Below are positions 35,170-46,841 of a stretch of DNA of 64,000 bases, in pieces. The position numbers and the translations under genes are program-made. The first letter of the stretch is position 1, and every line of letters begins with the position of its first letter. Origin of the DNA: Lentinus brumalis (Eukaryota > Basidiomycota > Agaricomycetes > Polyporales > Polyporaceae); NCBI GenBank assembly GCA_001792895.1, contig MARA01000041.1, forward strand, positions 62,001 to 126,000, read 5' to 3'. Under the pieces are notes generated by a model that had not been told where the DNA came from, made no database searches, and saw nothing but the letters and a program-made list of their open reading frames with translations.

Positions 35170-35453
35170 TTATGACGCGCTCGCAGACTCGTCAGCCTCT
35201 TCCACCGCCTTCCCTCCCGTTGTCAAGATTTTCGCCACTTTCTCGTGGCCGTGCTTGTCCAAGTCTGTGGGCAGCGTGCGTCTGGGCTCGCCGAGCACCA
35301 AACGTTTGTACAGGACGACTTTGTCGTTCATGAGCTCATTTTCTTCGACCGCGCAGGTAAGTGAGAGCACTTACAGCTAGTCACGCCGATGATGGGTATC
35401 GTGAACATGATAGTGCGCCATCGTTGCGCCTGCGGCGGCAATTTCGAGCTCAT
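35170..35453 (-). CDS. Small single-TM protein, probably mitochondrial
   Basis: A 75-residue protein from two exons (35453-35375, 35318-35170; 228 nt). It begins MSSKLPPQAQRWRTIMF and has one hydrophobic segment (IMFTIPIIGVTSFVLY), a basic flank (KRLVLGEPRR) and a charged soluble tail. The 56-nt intron joins GVTS to FVLYKRL; the donor is GTAAGT and the acceptor AAAG. Short length, one helix and flanking positive charge suggest a mitochondrial inner-membrane protein, perhaps a respiratory assembly factor, but I do not recognise a named family. It converges with MIC10 (211 bp apart) and diverges from UVE1. Confidence 0.6.
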
Positions 35454-35811
35454 CGTCTCGTTCGACGTGCTCGTCTTGCGGCAGCGTGTTGGCGTCGGGA
35501 GGCAGCGGAGGTAGGTATCAAGACGCCCAAACGACTCACGTGATGGACGCGTCGCGCCTCCCGAGTCACTCCCGATCGTCTGTGGCGGTGACGTCGGTGC
35601 GCTGCCCATCGAGTCCGCGCTGTCAGCATGGCTGTCGCCCGACGAGGGGCGCAAGACGTGGCACGGCGAGCGCGCCTTGTGCATGAACCACCATCTCCTC
35701 CTCGTCGCCCGACGCTGCAGTTCGCGAAGTCTTGTTTCGTCCGGCCAGTCCTTCGCGCTCGCTGTAAGAACACTACGTACGACCCCCTTTGTCTCCTCGA
35801 CGTTGTCGACG
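35454..35811. promoter_or_regulatory. Shared spacer before UVE1
   Basis: 358 bp lie between divergent starts of the small membrane protein and UVE1. Open frames cross it, but none has family support. Confidence 0.45.
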
Positions 35812-38084
35812 ATGGCTCCTAAGAGGAAGAGAGGGGCGGCTGCACTCGTGGATGAAGTGGACACGGTCGTGGTAGCCGCAACAGGCTCGGCCTTGGTGAG
35901 TAGTCCAGAGGAGGCGAAGGCCTTGATACGCAGGACGTCGACGCGCAAGAAGATGAAAGTTGTCTACACCGAGGAGGTGCAAGATGCGGACGAGGGAGAG
36001 CAGGACGATGCGTTCGACGACCCCTTGACCGACCTAGACGACGAACCCGCAGACGAGAAATTGCCAAAGAAGAGGAAGCGCCGCACGAAGACACAGGAGC
36101 CTGTCGTCTACGACATTCCGCCGGTAGAGACAAAGATCACGAACTTCAAAGGTATGAGTTTCCTGGCATATAGCGACAGCTTCGCCTGACGGAGGACTAG
36201 GACGGCTTGGATATGCATGTCTGAACACTGTGTTGCGCGCCATGAAGCCCGAGCCGGTGTTCTGCTCTCGTACATGTCGCATCGACACGATTAACAAACC
36301 CGACTTCGGGATGGAGTATTGCAAGGAACTGGGCAGGAAGAACGCGGAGGACCTCTCTCGCCTCATCCAAGTGCGTTCCTGGACATATATGCTGTGTATA
36401 TGCGCCGCGTTTGAGCTGACCCCAACCCTAGTGGAACGAGGATAATGGTATCAAGTTCCTTCGTATGTCATCTGAGATGTTCCCTTTCGCATCACACGAG
36501 AAGTACGGGTACACGCTTGAGTATGCGGAGAAGGAGTTAAAGGTATGTGTGGCGAATCTCGAAAGTACTACTCCGGGTTGACAATGCTCAGGCTGCTGGA
36601 GACCTTGCGAAGAAGTACGGGCATCGGCTGACCACCCACCCTGGTCAAGTAAGTGGGTGACACCGTGGGTGAACGCCAAACTGACGACGTCTGTAGTATA
36701 CGCAGCTAGGCTCACTCAGAGAGGCCGTGGTGGATGCCGCTATACGGGATTTGGATTGTGAGACACATACGTCAGTCTCTTTGACCGCGGGTCTGACATA
36801 CTCCAGACCATTGCCAGATGTTCCGGTTACTGGGGCTCGGGAAGGACAGTGTCATGATCATTCATATGGGTGTAAGGATGCCGCCATCTCTCGTGCTGCG
36901 TCTCGCTGACATCAGCTACAGGGAATGTATGGGGACAAGCTGGCTACCATCGAGCGCTTCAAAGAAGTATACCGAACGAGGCTGACGGATGAAATTCGCG
37001 AACGTTTGGTACTGGAGAACGACGAGATGTGCTATAACCCAGACGACTTGCTTCCTGTATGCGAGGAACTCGACATACCGCTAGTGGTGTGCACGCTCTT
37101 CTATACGGGCTCGCGTTCTGCTGACCGCTATTCAGTTCGACTATCATCACAACTGGATCTATGTGCGTCACTCCGTGGACGGGGAGATCACCCGCTGATG
37201 TCATCTGCTGCAGCCTTCCGAGAAGCCTCTACCCGAACTCATAGAGCGCATCAATGCGATCTGGCACCGCAAGGGAATCAAGCCCAAGCAGCACCTTTCC
37301 GAACCTTGCCCGGGCGCGGAGACTGTCATGGAGAAACGGAAGCATTCTGACCGCTGCAAGAGCCTACCGGAGGATCTCCCGGAAGACATGGACCTGATGA
37401 TCGAGGTGAGTACACTGCGACATGTTCACTGGGACCGGATTTGACGGTTGCAAAGGCCAAGGACAAGGAGCAGGCCGTATTCCACTTGTATAGGGTATAC
37501 AACCTGCATCCGGTCATCCACGAGAACCTGCGGCCGGAGAAGCCACCGAAGCCGTTCCCCCGCGCAACTGAAGACAATGCGGTTGACGGCGAGAACGGCG
37601 AGGGGGAGGTCTCAGCTACCCCGCGCAAGCGCAAGACACGGGCCAAGTCGCGGAAGACTGAGCAGGAAGCCGATGGTGCGTGACTTTTCGCAATCCGCTC
37701 GCAGCTCACGGTTTAAGATGACCGCCGCAGAAATGGCTGAAGTACTGAACACCGGCGTGGTCGAAGAGCCGAAGGACCTAGAGGATACCGCCGAGCCCAA
37801 CACATCCGCTCCGGTGAGTCCCAAGAAGAAAGCGAAGCCGAAGACCCCTCGCAAGAGCGCGAAGAAGCGCGTCGCCATCGCGGTCGAAGTCGACACGTCC
37901 GTCGAGCTGCAGCAGATAGTAGTCGCAGGTCCCGAGTCGGGCGGCGTGGTTCAAGATCACGCATGTAAGTGACACAGTTAGCACCATATCTCCTTTTCTC
38001 TCGACGCTGATGTGTTACGCTGTAGATGCAGTTGGACAGGACTCCAAGGATGATATCGAGGTGGATGGTATTCTGGCGAACTAG
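35812..38084 (+). CDS. UVE1: UV-damage endonuclease Uve1
   Basis: Alternative excision repair enzyme that nicks DNA 5' of UV photoproducts and other lesions, in nucleus and in some fungi mitochondria. Twelve exons (35812-36151, 36201-36370, 36432-36542, 36592-36648, 36697-36757, 36807-36871, 36922-37086, 37136-37162, 37214-37405, 37456-37675, 37731-37964, 38026-38084) sum to 1701 nt, or 566 residues. The basic N-terminus (MAPKRKRG, KKRKRRT) is followed by a TIM barrel: RLGYACLN, CRIDT near the first strand, WNEDNGIKFLRMSSEMFP, THPGQ, GKDSVMIIHMGG, LENDEMCYNPDDLL, VFDYHHNWI and HLSEPCPG, including metal-binding His, Glu and Asp. Exon 8 is only 27 nt. A Lys/Pro-rich tail of about 170 residues (PKKKAKPKTPRKSAKKR) follows the barrel and may bind DNA or direct nuclear import. 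Confidence 0.93.
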
Positions 38085-38441
38085 GTGTCTTCCAACATAT
38101 CTATCATGATATATGTAGCGTCGTTCCAACGGAGTAACCCAAAACTCAGTTCATCGCCGCATCCGACGCTTGTCATTCAGGTTGCGCACCGGGCATCTCA
38201 AAACTCAGTACTCAGTACTCACCGCCCGCGGCCGCCGTGTAAGTGCTAGTACCACTGGGCGGTGGATAGTCGTACTAGGACCTGCCGGACCATTGCAATT
38301 GCCATCGTAACACTTGAGCTCAGCATTGTAACGCCACATCTGCGGCTGGGTGGTACGTCAGCATCTCCTAGAGACCGTGGCGTTGACGAGAGTGCTTGCT
38401 CCAGGATCAGGATTGTAAAACGTTGGGACATACCCTACATG
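38085..38441. other. Intergenic, nothing recognised
   Basis: It lies between the UVE1 stop and tRNA-Asn. It contains a short ACTCAGT repeat at about 38200-38222. Confidence 0.5.
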
Positions 38442-38526
38442 CTGCCCCAGTGAGGCTCGAACTCACGACCTTCCGATTGCTACATTAATAACAGTCGGAC
38501 GCTGTAACCAACTCAGCCATGGGGCA
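38442..38526 (-). tRNA. tRNA-Asn (GTT), with 11-nt intron
   Basis: It folds as a complete cloverleaf: 7-bp acceptor stem (TGCCCCA/TGGGGCA), 4-bp D stem (GCTG/CAGC) with GTTGG in the loop, 5-bp anticodon stem (TCCGA/TCGGA), and 5-bp T stem (GTGAG/CTCAC) with TTCGAGC. The anticodon loop is CTGTTAA once the intron at 38478-38488 is removed after position 37, giving anticodon GTT. The body is close to yeast tRNA-Asn. A second copy on the opposite strand lies at 46.8 kb. Confidence 0.93.
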
Positions 38527-39128
38527 TGCATTAACTGAATGCTTTATGTGCATATCATAGGACGTCTTACAGGATGCGCCGGAACCACCGTGATTCATAG
38601 TTTCATACGACCACTTGCAGCACAGTGAGTGGCACTCGGAGTTCGGTCTACGAGCCATGAGATCTTGAGACCTGAGGCATGATGCATGATTCAGAGGAGA
38701 GCTCCAGCACGAAGGAAGGTCCATTGACATTGGATATACGATTAAGCATGAGCTATTGCACTGCAGTGTACATCTCAGACCCAAACTGAGACAATAATCA
38801 AGTCAAGCTACGGTTACGGTATCTGGTGGATAAATCATGATGGTGATAACTTCTTGCTTGCAGTTGTGGCCTATGCGATTGTGATTGGGATTGGGATTGT
38901 ACGAGACCGGAGAGAACGTGTGTCGAAGCGGAAGGAGCGGCGCCTCTACTAGTATACAGAAGGTCAAAAGAGGTCAAAAGCAGGGATACAGTGCGAATTG
39001 ATGATGAGGGCATTAAATAGATAGATAGCAACGTATGAGATGCGTGTGATGCAAGGGATGAGACGATGATGATGGAGCAAGGGAATGCAAGGAATGGCGG
39101 ATTGAGAGCTGATGACAGCGAAGAATGC
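38527..39128. other. Intergenic between tRNA-Asn and PLC
   Basis: Downstream of the phospholipase C gene and upstream of the tRNA. No gene is supported. Confidence 0.5.
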
Positions 39129-42100
39129 TCAGGCATCTTGAACTTCGATCTTGACGAAAAGCGTTGAGAAGAGGTATTGCGAAAGCTGCGCATCGTGCAG
39201 CGGGAGGTGGCGGTATCCTGGAGGAGATAGGCCATCAACAACAGTGGCAACAACTCGCATCCGAAAGTTGCACGTACCGACGTTCAGACTGCCCAGGCTG
39301 GCGCAGTACACGGCAAGAGGCTCATCGTCCTCCTTGTCCTCCTGCTTGACCGAGAAGCGCACGAACACCAGATCTTTCATGTCTCCCACAAGGTCATACG
39401 GCAGACAGATCTGCTGCTCCCACACTGGATTGAACCCGTTGTTCTTCACGACGCCCGTCTTGCACGTCACCGTCCGCGCCGAGGTCGCAGCGACAGCGTT
39501 CCCAGCCGTGGGGGGTGAGTACGCCTCGGCAGTCGAGTCGGGCAGGAACGGCGAATGCGTCCAGTCCGGGATGTGGATGGACACCTCGACGAACGGGTCA
39601 ATGACGGACTTGTTGATGATCTCGCGCCCTTCGGAGTCCTTCGGGCGCGGCAGCTGCTGTGCGGAGATGATCTGCCAGGCGAGGCCTTGTCAGGGTCCCG
39701 GAATACTTGAAGATGCGAACAAGCGTATGCATACCGTGATGTTCAAGAAATGCTTCGTTCGCTTCGACAGCAGTTGCTTGTCGTTGACGCGAAGCGCAAG
39801 CGGCTTAAGCACGTATCCCGCGCGTCCGTTCCGCTGGAACATCGCGTGGTTGATCATGTACCCCAAATCTTCACAACGACACCAGCCTCAGCACCTTCTG
39901 ACCACTCGGACGAAGAACGGCGCCACTCACCAAACGTCTGCCAGTTAAGCGCAACTAATTGGCACCCTGCCGACCAGTACCGGTGTGGCTCATAGTTCGT
40001 CGAGCCGATTCGCGTGCCCTTCGGGTATGTCCTGACAAGATGGGTCCGGTTGTGCTTGATGAGGTCCATCATGCACTCCTTGAGCAGCTTGTTCGCCGTG
40101 TTCTCGGAGAGCGAGAACACGTGTTCGGGAGCGTACTCCTCCTTCTTGTTCAGCCCCCGGCACTTGACACCCACCGTGTACACCAGCAGCGACACGAGGT
40201 CCATCGACATCTTCACCTTTGGCGGCTGGGGCACCGGTGGCGACTGCGGACCGGCAGGGATGACGGCGGATGCGGTAGGCTTCGGCGACCCAGGCGAACG
40301 CACGCGGTTCAGGGCGCCGCGCGCCTTCCTGAACTCGGATTTCAGATCTGAGGCGAACGGCGTGCGGCGGTTAGCACCTGCACAGCAATACGGGGGAAGG
40401 AGTCCGCGGAGGCAACGCACCTTTGATGAGTTCAACCTCGTTCTTTCGCGCCTTCCGCCACTCCTGTTTGATCTCGGCACCCATGTCAGAGTCCGACGCC
40501 GATGTGTCCGAGGTCGATGACTCCGTGTCGACGCTGATCTCCTTCTCAGTGAGCCCTTGCTTCTCCGAGACGTACAGGTTCTTGGCCTTGAGCAAGACGC
40601 GGCCCTTGAGCTCTTCGGGACTCGGGAGAGTTTCGATCTTCGGGCGAGAGTCGGGGGGCGCGTACACGAGGTGCTCGCCGAATACCTCCTTCATGATGAT
40701 GACGAGCTGCTCTTGCTGAGGGACGGAGCAATGGATCTCGGCGGAGATGATAATGGGGTAGGGAGACGCCACGAAAGCATACTTCATGATCGCAGTGCAG
40801 GTGTCACGCACGGAGACCCTGGACGTGAGAGTACGCCCGTGGTACACGCAAGGCTCCGTTTCGCCGTCGTAGATGTCAACTAGAACCGGGATAAATTAGT
40901 ATATTCGGACAGGCAGAGTAGACTTCCAACTCACGCTCGACGCTCCGGCACGAGTGCAGGAGCGCGCGGATGTAACCCTCGACCGTGCTCTCGCCAACCA
41001 GCTGATGGCCCACAAGATAGGTGTTGTGTGACGAGGAGATGTAGTACTCCGGGAGCGGCCGCGTCATGTCATGGTAGATACGTCCGTGCTGGTCCGCGAA
41101 GGCCGAATTGTCCGCAGATAGAAGAAAGGTCGTGAAGCCGCTCAAGGTCATCTTCGCAGTTTCCACCGTCAACGGAGCCACAGTGGAGACTGTGCTCGCA
41201 GAGGGAGGAGGAGACGTCGGAAGCGTAGATGTAGAAGATGAGGACTCCGAAGCCTGCTTCGAGATCGAGACGGACTGCATGGCGAGGTCCAGCGAGGTTT
41301 GTGGCGGAGAACCAGGTGCTTTCTCTCCAGGTGGAGGGGCAGCATAACGCAAGAAGAGATGCTCGAGCTCCGGACCACTGAGGGACGACTATGTGGATCG
41401 ATTGTAAACAAACTACACCATTGCACTTCCTAGGGAATTGACAGACCTTCTGAGACTTGCGCATGAACTGCTCATACGCAGCGAAGGACATTTCAGACTC
41501 GCCGTTGGTGATCTTCTTGAACAGCCTGTCAAGCTCCGGGCGTGCCTTGAGGGACTTGACGAAGCGCTTGAAGTCAGCGAAATCCAGGTACCCCCGGTTC
41601 TGACTGTCGGCTTGCTGCATGCGACGTCAGCTCCAGCGCAAGCAGTCTATAGCCAAACCCGTACCTTGAACCGTCGCAGAAGGTCCTCCTTGGACGGATT
41701 GATGTTGAGTCTGCGGCAGAGGCGTTCGACGTCATCGAAGTCGAGGCGCTGGTCCTGCTCGTCGTCGGCGCCCTTCCAGAACTGCTTCTCCCAGACGGCC
41801 TGGCGCATGTCCGCGCTGCCGAGCCCGCTCATGAGCTGCTGGCGGATCGTGTACAGGCGGCGGAGGGTGACGTTCCACATCTGGAAGATCTCGCGCGTCG
41901 CCGCGATGAGGTGCAGCGTCTTGTACCCGCCGTCGAGGACGTAGACGATCGTGAGCCATCTGTCCTCGTACTCCTGCGCGAGCTGGAACTGCTCGCGGTA
42001 CAGCCGGGCGTCCTGGCCCTCGCGCAGCTCCTTGATGTTCTCGATCGGGACTGGCCGCCACGCATGAGCACGGGGGCGGGGAGGGCATGGGAGATCGGGG

Positions 42101-42859
42101 ACACTCACTGAATCGCAGCTTCTTCGACTCCCATATAATCTGGCCCTGATCAGGATCGAGCCTGAATATGTACCGCTTCTGCTTCTTCGCGGACACCTTG
42201 AGCATCGGCACGCCCTGCTGCAGCAGCTGCGGGATGGTGGCGTCCGTGCTCGACGCGGTCTGCGCAACCTGCGCCGCCTGCTGCGCGTGTTGTTCCTGCT
42301 GTTCCTGTTGCTGCTGCTCCTGTTGCTGGTGCTGCTGCTCGGTGATGGGGGACTCGGGGAGGGAAGCCATCCTGGTGAGGGGACGAAGACGCAGATGGGA
42401 GGAGGAACGACGGTCGAGGGGCGGAGGAGAGTCTGGCAGGATCTCGGCAGCCGCGCCATCGACTCGTGGCCGCGTGGGGAGCACCTCAGAATGGGCGCGG
42501 CGGTGGCTTGTCCGTCTCTTCATCCACAGCACCGGCGACAGCGCGAACGTCGCCGTCTCTGGCGGCAGCAGCTCGGCCTCTGCAATCAGTGGCGGGCTGC
42601 GGGCGGTGGGCGCGGGGGTCGAGGGGGAACGCTTGAAGCTCGCGCGGCGCGCGACGGACGTACCGACATCCTTCAGTGTTCGCCGTATCGACCCTCCCAG
42701 CCCACTCCCGCCGTCAGTGCGTCGTCGTCGGAGCGGCTTGTAGTCTGAGTCGGGGTCGGAGGCGAGGATGGTGTCTGCTATCGCGGGCACGGGGTCCCCC
42801 TTTGTCGTGAGGAGATTCGCAGCGCGGTGCAGCATGCGTGGGCGGTGGTCCTTCGCCAT
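39129..42859 (-). CDS. PLC1: Phosphoinositide-specific phospholipase C
   Basis: Hydrolyses PIP2 to IP3 and diacylglycerol at the plasma membrane; delta-type layout. Nine exons (42859-42109, 42050-41665, 41614-41447, 41388-40935, 40879-40421, 40377-39931, 39868-39735, 39671-39278, 39217-39129) sum to 3282 nt, or 1093 residues. Order: disordered N-terminus with a Gln/Glu run (about 170-200), PH domain (KQKRYIFRLDPDQGQIIWES onward), EF-hands (RGYLDFADFKRFVKSL), X domain with SSHNTYLVGHQL and LDIYDGE plus IISAEIHCS (catalytic His and Glu/Asp residues present), acidic Ser linker, Y domain (YPKGTRIGSTNYEPHRYWSA, LGYMINHAMFQRNGRAGYVL), and C2 domain (ISAQQLPRPKD, NPVWEQ). The N-terminal extension is longer than in yeast Plc1. 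Long polyQ at 42283-42345 is a likely length-variable site. Confidence 0.95.
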
Positions 42860-44069
42860 GGGGAGGGTCGATGGAGGCTGAGAGCGCGATTATGAAAAGG
42901 CCATGCGAGGTAGGGAGCGCGAACGTCGAAAGTCGTGAAAAGAGGATGGTATATGTAGCGAGGGCTGAAAGTGAGTTGTGGGCGTTGGGTCGGCTATGCT
43001 AGTACTAGTACTGGGAATATAACATTGAAATTCTGCGGACGCGTCCGGGACCGACTACCTGACTAGCTGATGTGGATCTTACGGCAAAGCCGCAAACTGT
43101 ACAAATGCGACTATGTACATACTATGTATCAGACTGCATGCGCGCGAGCATGGCGGACAAATGTTGCATATCGATGTAGTACTGCCCCGCAACCGCCACA
43201 GTCTGCTCGTCGCCCACACAGACATTGTTCTCGACACAGCATCCGCGAAGCTGCAGAAGCAGAAGGCCGGAATCTAAGCTCTCCTCGCCTACAGTCTAGC
43301 TCCATTGGGCAGGCAAAGTCGAAGGACCACGACTCCGCGACATCATATCATCCAGGCAATAGATATGGCACAGGCCTGAGGGACTGTGGACTTGGGACCT
43401 GTGGGGACGAGCACGCTCAACACGAGAAACGCGGAAACGAGCCAGATACCTGACCACCACGCTGTGGTCAAGAAGAGGATAGCCATGGGCAGGCAAGGGG
43501 TATACGACAGCAAAGCCTCCGCTGCCCGGCTGCCGCACCGGAGCATGCACAACACTGAGCGCGACATTGTCAACGCCCGGCATGGGAACGAGGATGTTCA
43601 CCACTGGTTCACTCACGCTCGGTCCGACCCCCAAGTCCGACTCGACCGGAACAAGGTCATTCCAAATACCCATCCATATCTTCCCACTGCGATCTTGAAG
43701 AGCTTGCAGGAACGTGCGCACCGTCCAGTGCCGCAGCTCGCGAGAGGACCTGAGGCCGCCAAGGTGTCACACCACAAGATGAGGGGTCCTTTCAGAAGGA
43801 ACGTCGTTTCTAGAGTGCAGTGTAGACAGCATTGTACATTCTTCAATATCTTCGGCTTCTCGTATCGTATCGTACCTAGCAGCAGAGTCAACAGAACCAA
43901 CCATTACAACAGAAAAGAACATACTGAACACGAAACATAAGCAAGGCACCGCCGCGCAGCGAGCGTCCGTGTACGCCAGCGACGGACTCGAAATGAGCGA
44001 CAGCAACTTGCGGCGCACGGAACTCTACGAGTGGTGGGGAACGAAGCACCAGTGACCCCTGTATCAACG
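42860..44069. other. 1.2 kb with unassigned open frames
   Basis: The left third is the PLC upstream region, with a CTAGTACTAGTACTGG string near 43000. From 43296 to 43721 the minus strand has a 141-codon frame (IWMGIWNDLVPVESDLG...), and an overlapping frame is strongly hydrophobic (LLSYTPCLPMAILFLTTAWW, then WLVSAFLVLSVLVP). That suggests remains of a membrane protein or two exons read in different frames. I cannot link them with confidence. Confidence 0.35.
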
Positions 44070-46635
44070 TCAACACTTGATGAAGTTCCCGACAATAAGC
44101 GTCGGGATCCCATACGGGTCGCGCCGGATAGTAAACGAAAAGCAGCAGCTCATAAAGCCCTCCTCATTCGGCTGCTGTTGCTGCTGCTCCTTCACGCGCG
44201 CCGGCGTGACTGCGCCAGACGACGGGAGCAGCGGCTTATACCGCAGCACACACGACGTGAGGACCGCCTTTTGGTTCGAGTCGAACGCCACATTGCCGTA
44301 TTTCTACGAGGTCAAAAGGCGTCAGCCGGTTAATCATAATAACGCAAGGCGGTGACAGTGGGCGTACCTCCCAGTAGTTCACGGCAGAATCCTCGGCCAT
44401 GAGTTCGTATATGCATAACCGGCCCTGCACGTGTCCAGCCTCAGCGTCCGACGGTCACTAGGCGGGGAGAAAGAGGGAACGCACGTCACGGAGCATGTAA
44501 CCGTCCACGCCGACCAGTTCGGCGAATTCTCGATTCGCCTTGTAGATCTCGCCAGTGCGACGCCACAGACATGCGGGGATGGCCATGGCGGAGAAGACAC
44601 GGTCATAGTCCAGAAGTAGCCGCTCGAAAGCTTCTTCAATGAAGACCAGGTCCTGGTAAAGCCGTTAGCATGATTTCGGGTTGCTGTTCATGACGCTCGT
44701 ACGATATCTGTCAGAGACTCCGACTGCGCTATGGCCTGAGGGTGCGGTTAGAAGTGTCCCTGGGACATGTCCGGAGGCTCACTCTGAACTTCGGGCGGAG
44801 GACAGACAACGGCTGCAGGATCTTCTGCTTCGACTCCTGCGACACGCTGCGGGCGGTGCCAAGGGCGTAATCAGCAGAAGCCGCTCGCACGACCGAAGAG
44901 AGACGCACTTCCGATCCATCCACCTGGATAACCTCGCGTACCCCTTGACGTAGTTGTACGGCTTGAGCAGTCCGGCTTCGTATTTACTCCGGATAACCAT
45001 GTTGAGTCGCTCATTACGCGACCCGGAGGCCTGATCGGCGGCGGTGAGGAAGAACCGTTCTGTCTTCGTGGCGGCGGGTAGCACAACCGGTGCGGGCTCC
45101 TCAGCCGGTCTATCTCGTTCTCGATCTGGACTTGTTGGTGGCTGAACTTGAGGACCTGTATTTGTGGGTGCGGCACCCGCTATGCCCTGGGGCTGGGTGA
45201 TGTACGGGTTGTCTACTCCGAGTGAGACCGGATTGGTGTATGTTGGGCTGGACATTAATGATGGTGGGACTGCGGGAGGTTGGCTGAAGAACGTCCCGTC
45301 ATCGAGGGACTCGAGGAAGTCTCTGCAGTATTGCTGGATCAGCATGTTTCCTGTCCGCGGCTGTGATGGGGAGGAGACACAGTGTCCTCGAACATCGGAC
45401 ATTGAGCGGGCGTGTGTAAGGACGTAGGGGCGCGGAAACGTCTCGACGTGGCTCCACGGCGAGTTGCGCGACCACGGGTCGTATTATACGAACTAAGTAT
45501 GGACAACTCCACGATTCCTCGCGTGAGGCTGCTTGCCTGGCGCTGGGGATTGCCAACTCACAGGGCACCCAGATAGCCGTTCGTAGGCCGATCATCCTTA
45601 CAGCCTCGGACTTCACCACAGCCAGGGAATCTATGAGCATAGGGCGCACGAGGTCGATGATGCGATCTGAGAAGACGGCGGGCAAAGGCGGCTCATGGCG
45701 GCACCGTGCGCCTTTAACCGCGAGCCTGACTTCGGAACTGTTGCGGCAGTGGTAGTGTCGCATGTGCAAGTGCGAGATCACTGGCCGTCGCGATTGTGAA
45801 TCATGTTGGTGACGTCATATGCGACTCGGACCTCGACATCTGCTGCAATTGTGGAAGCTCGGATAGAGCTGATCGCACCAGGTCCAGTGCACACAAACGC
45901 CCACGACCACACACTGCAGTGCGATGCTTGCGCGCGACGCGAAGGGAATTGATCGGAATGGCACAAAGGAGCTACTCACGATAGCACAGAGAACTCGTTG
46001 CTCAAAGTCTCTGGAGGGTACATCCATGCACCCTGAGCCATGCCCAGACCCATGCCCGGCCATGTTGAGGTCATAGGCATCGCCGTGGAAGGATACTGTC
46101 CTGCTGTAGGTTCGCGCGCGAGGACGTCCGTGACTGGGAGGTTAGAGACTTGTTGGGAGGACATGGTGGTAGAGAGTATACTCGCCAGGGATGCCCCGCG
46201 CGACGTCGACTGGGGGATTCGTAATGGAACTTGAGGGCGTGGGGGTAGACGCCTTCTCTTTCGCCGTGGTTCGCCGTTCATCGTGACAGAGGTGTCCAAT
46301 CTCGCGCTTGATGCTGCGCGCCGCACGTTGAGCACAGATGTCGCAGTGAGCACGAGGAGGTTAGGAGAGCCGCACCATCGCTGACAGGGCCGTCCCTCGT
46401 CACAGGTCATATGGCTCCGGCGACAGTAGAGGCAGGCATGGTTGACCTTTCTCCGTTTTGTTCCTTTCTTCTTCTTGCCGGGGGCGTCGTTGTCGGTGTC
46501 GTGCTCGCCCGAAGTGCTGTTCCCGAGGTGGTCTGCGCTGTTCAGGCCGTTCTGGTGATGCGCGGAGTCGGCAGAGACAGCGTCAGAGCCAAGAGAGGTA
46601 TCGGCGTGGGCCGGGTCCGTCGCAAAGCTGGCCAT
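44070..46635 (-). CDS. ERT1: ERT1/AcuK-type Zn2Cys6 transcription factor
   Basis: Regulator of gluconeogenesis and non-fermentable carbon use in ascomycetes; nuclear. Zn2Cys6 cluster: HACLYCRRSHMTCDEGRPCQ, then RCIKREIGHLCHDE across the first intron. Conserved YPPETLSNEFSVLS-DFLESLDDG, a helical region (MVIRSKYEAGLLKPYNYVKG), a PAS-like domain (IPACLWRRTGEIYKANREFAE), and the family C-terminus SFTIRRDPYGIPTLIVGNF. Exons: 46635-46376, about 46313-45980, 45322-44909, 44846-44783, 44652-44485, 44424-44368, 44303-44070. Two oddities: the intron 45979-45323 is 657 nt, ten times the local norm, and exon 2 changes frame between CHDE and MYPPETL. A 97-nt intron with a weak GTTCCA donor, or a one-base indel in a C5 run (46241-46245), would each restore it. 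Confidence 0.87.
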
Positions 46636-46757
46636 CGTGCTCCAGTCGGGCGCGGTCGGGGAGCAAGAAATCAACGTTCGCCAAATGGGCTCGAGAACGA
46701 CCCTCATCCCACCCGCGCGACCCGCTATACAACACTACAGAAATGGTCCCTCCCATC

Positions 46758-46841
46758 TGCCCCATGGCTGAGTTGGTTACAGCGTCCGACTGTTATCTAC
46801 TAGCAATCGGAAGGTCGTGAGTTCGAGCCTCACTGGGGCAG
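46758..46841 (+). tRNA. tRNA-Asn (GTT), with 10-nt intron
   Basis: Mature sequence identical in every stem to the copy at 38.4 kb, including the TGCCCCA/TGGGGCA acceptor stem and GTT anticodon. The intron (46796-46805) after position 37 is 10 nt and differs in sequence from the 11-nt intron of the other copy. The discriminator base is G in both. It lies between the ERT1 start and the HET gene. Confidence 0.93.

Noticed and set aside
41732..42859. Frame extending the PLC N-terminus through its first intron
   Set aside because: The continuation after KKLRF is intron read-through; the PH domain continues in the spliced frame.
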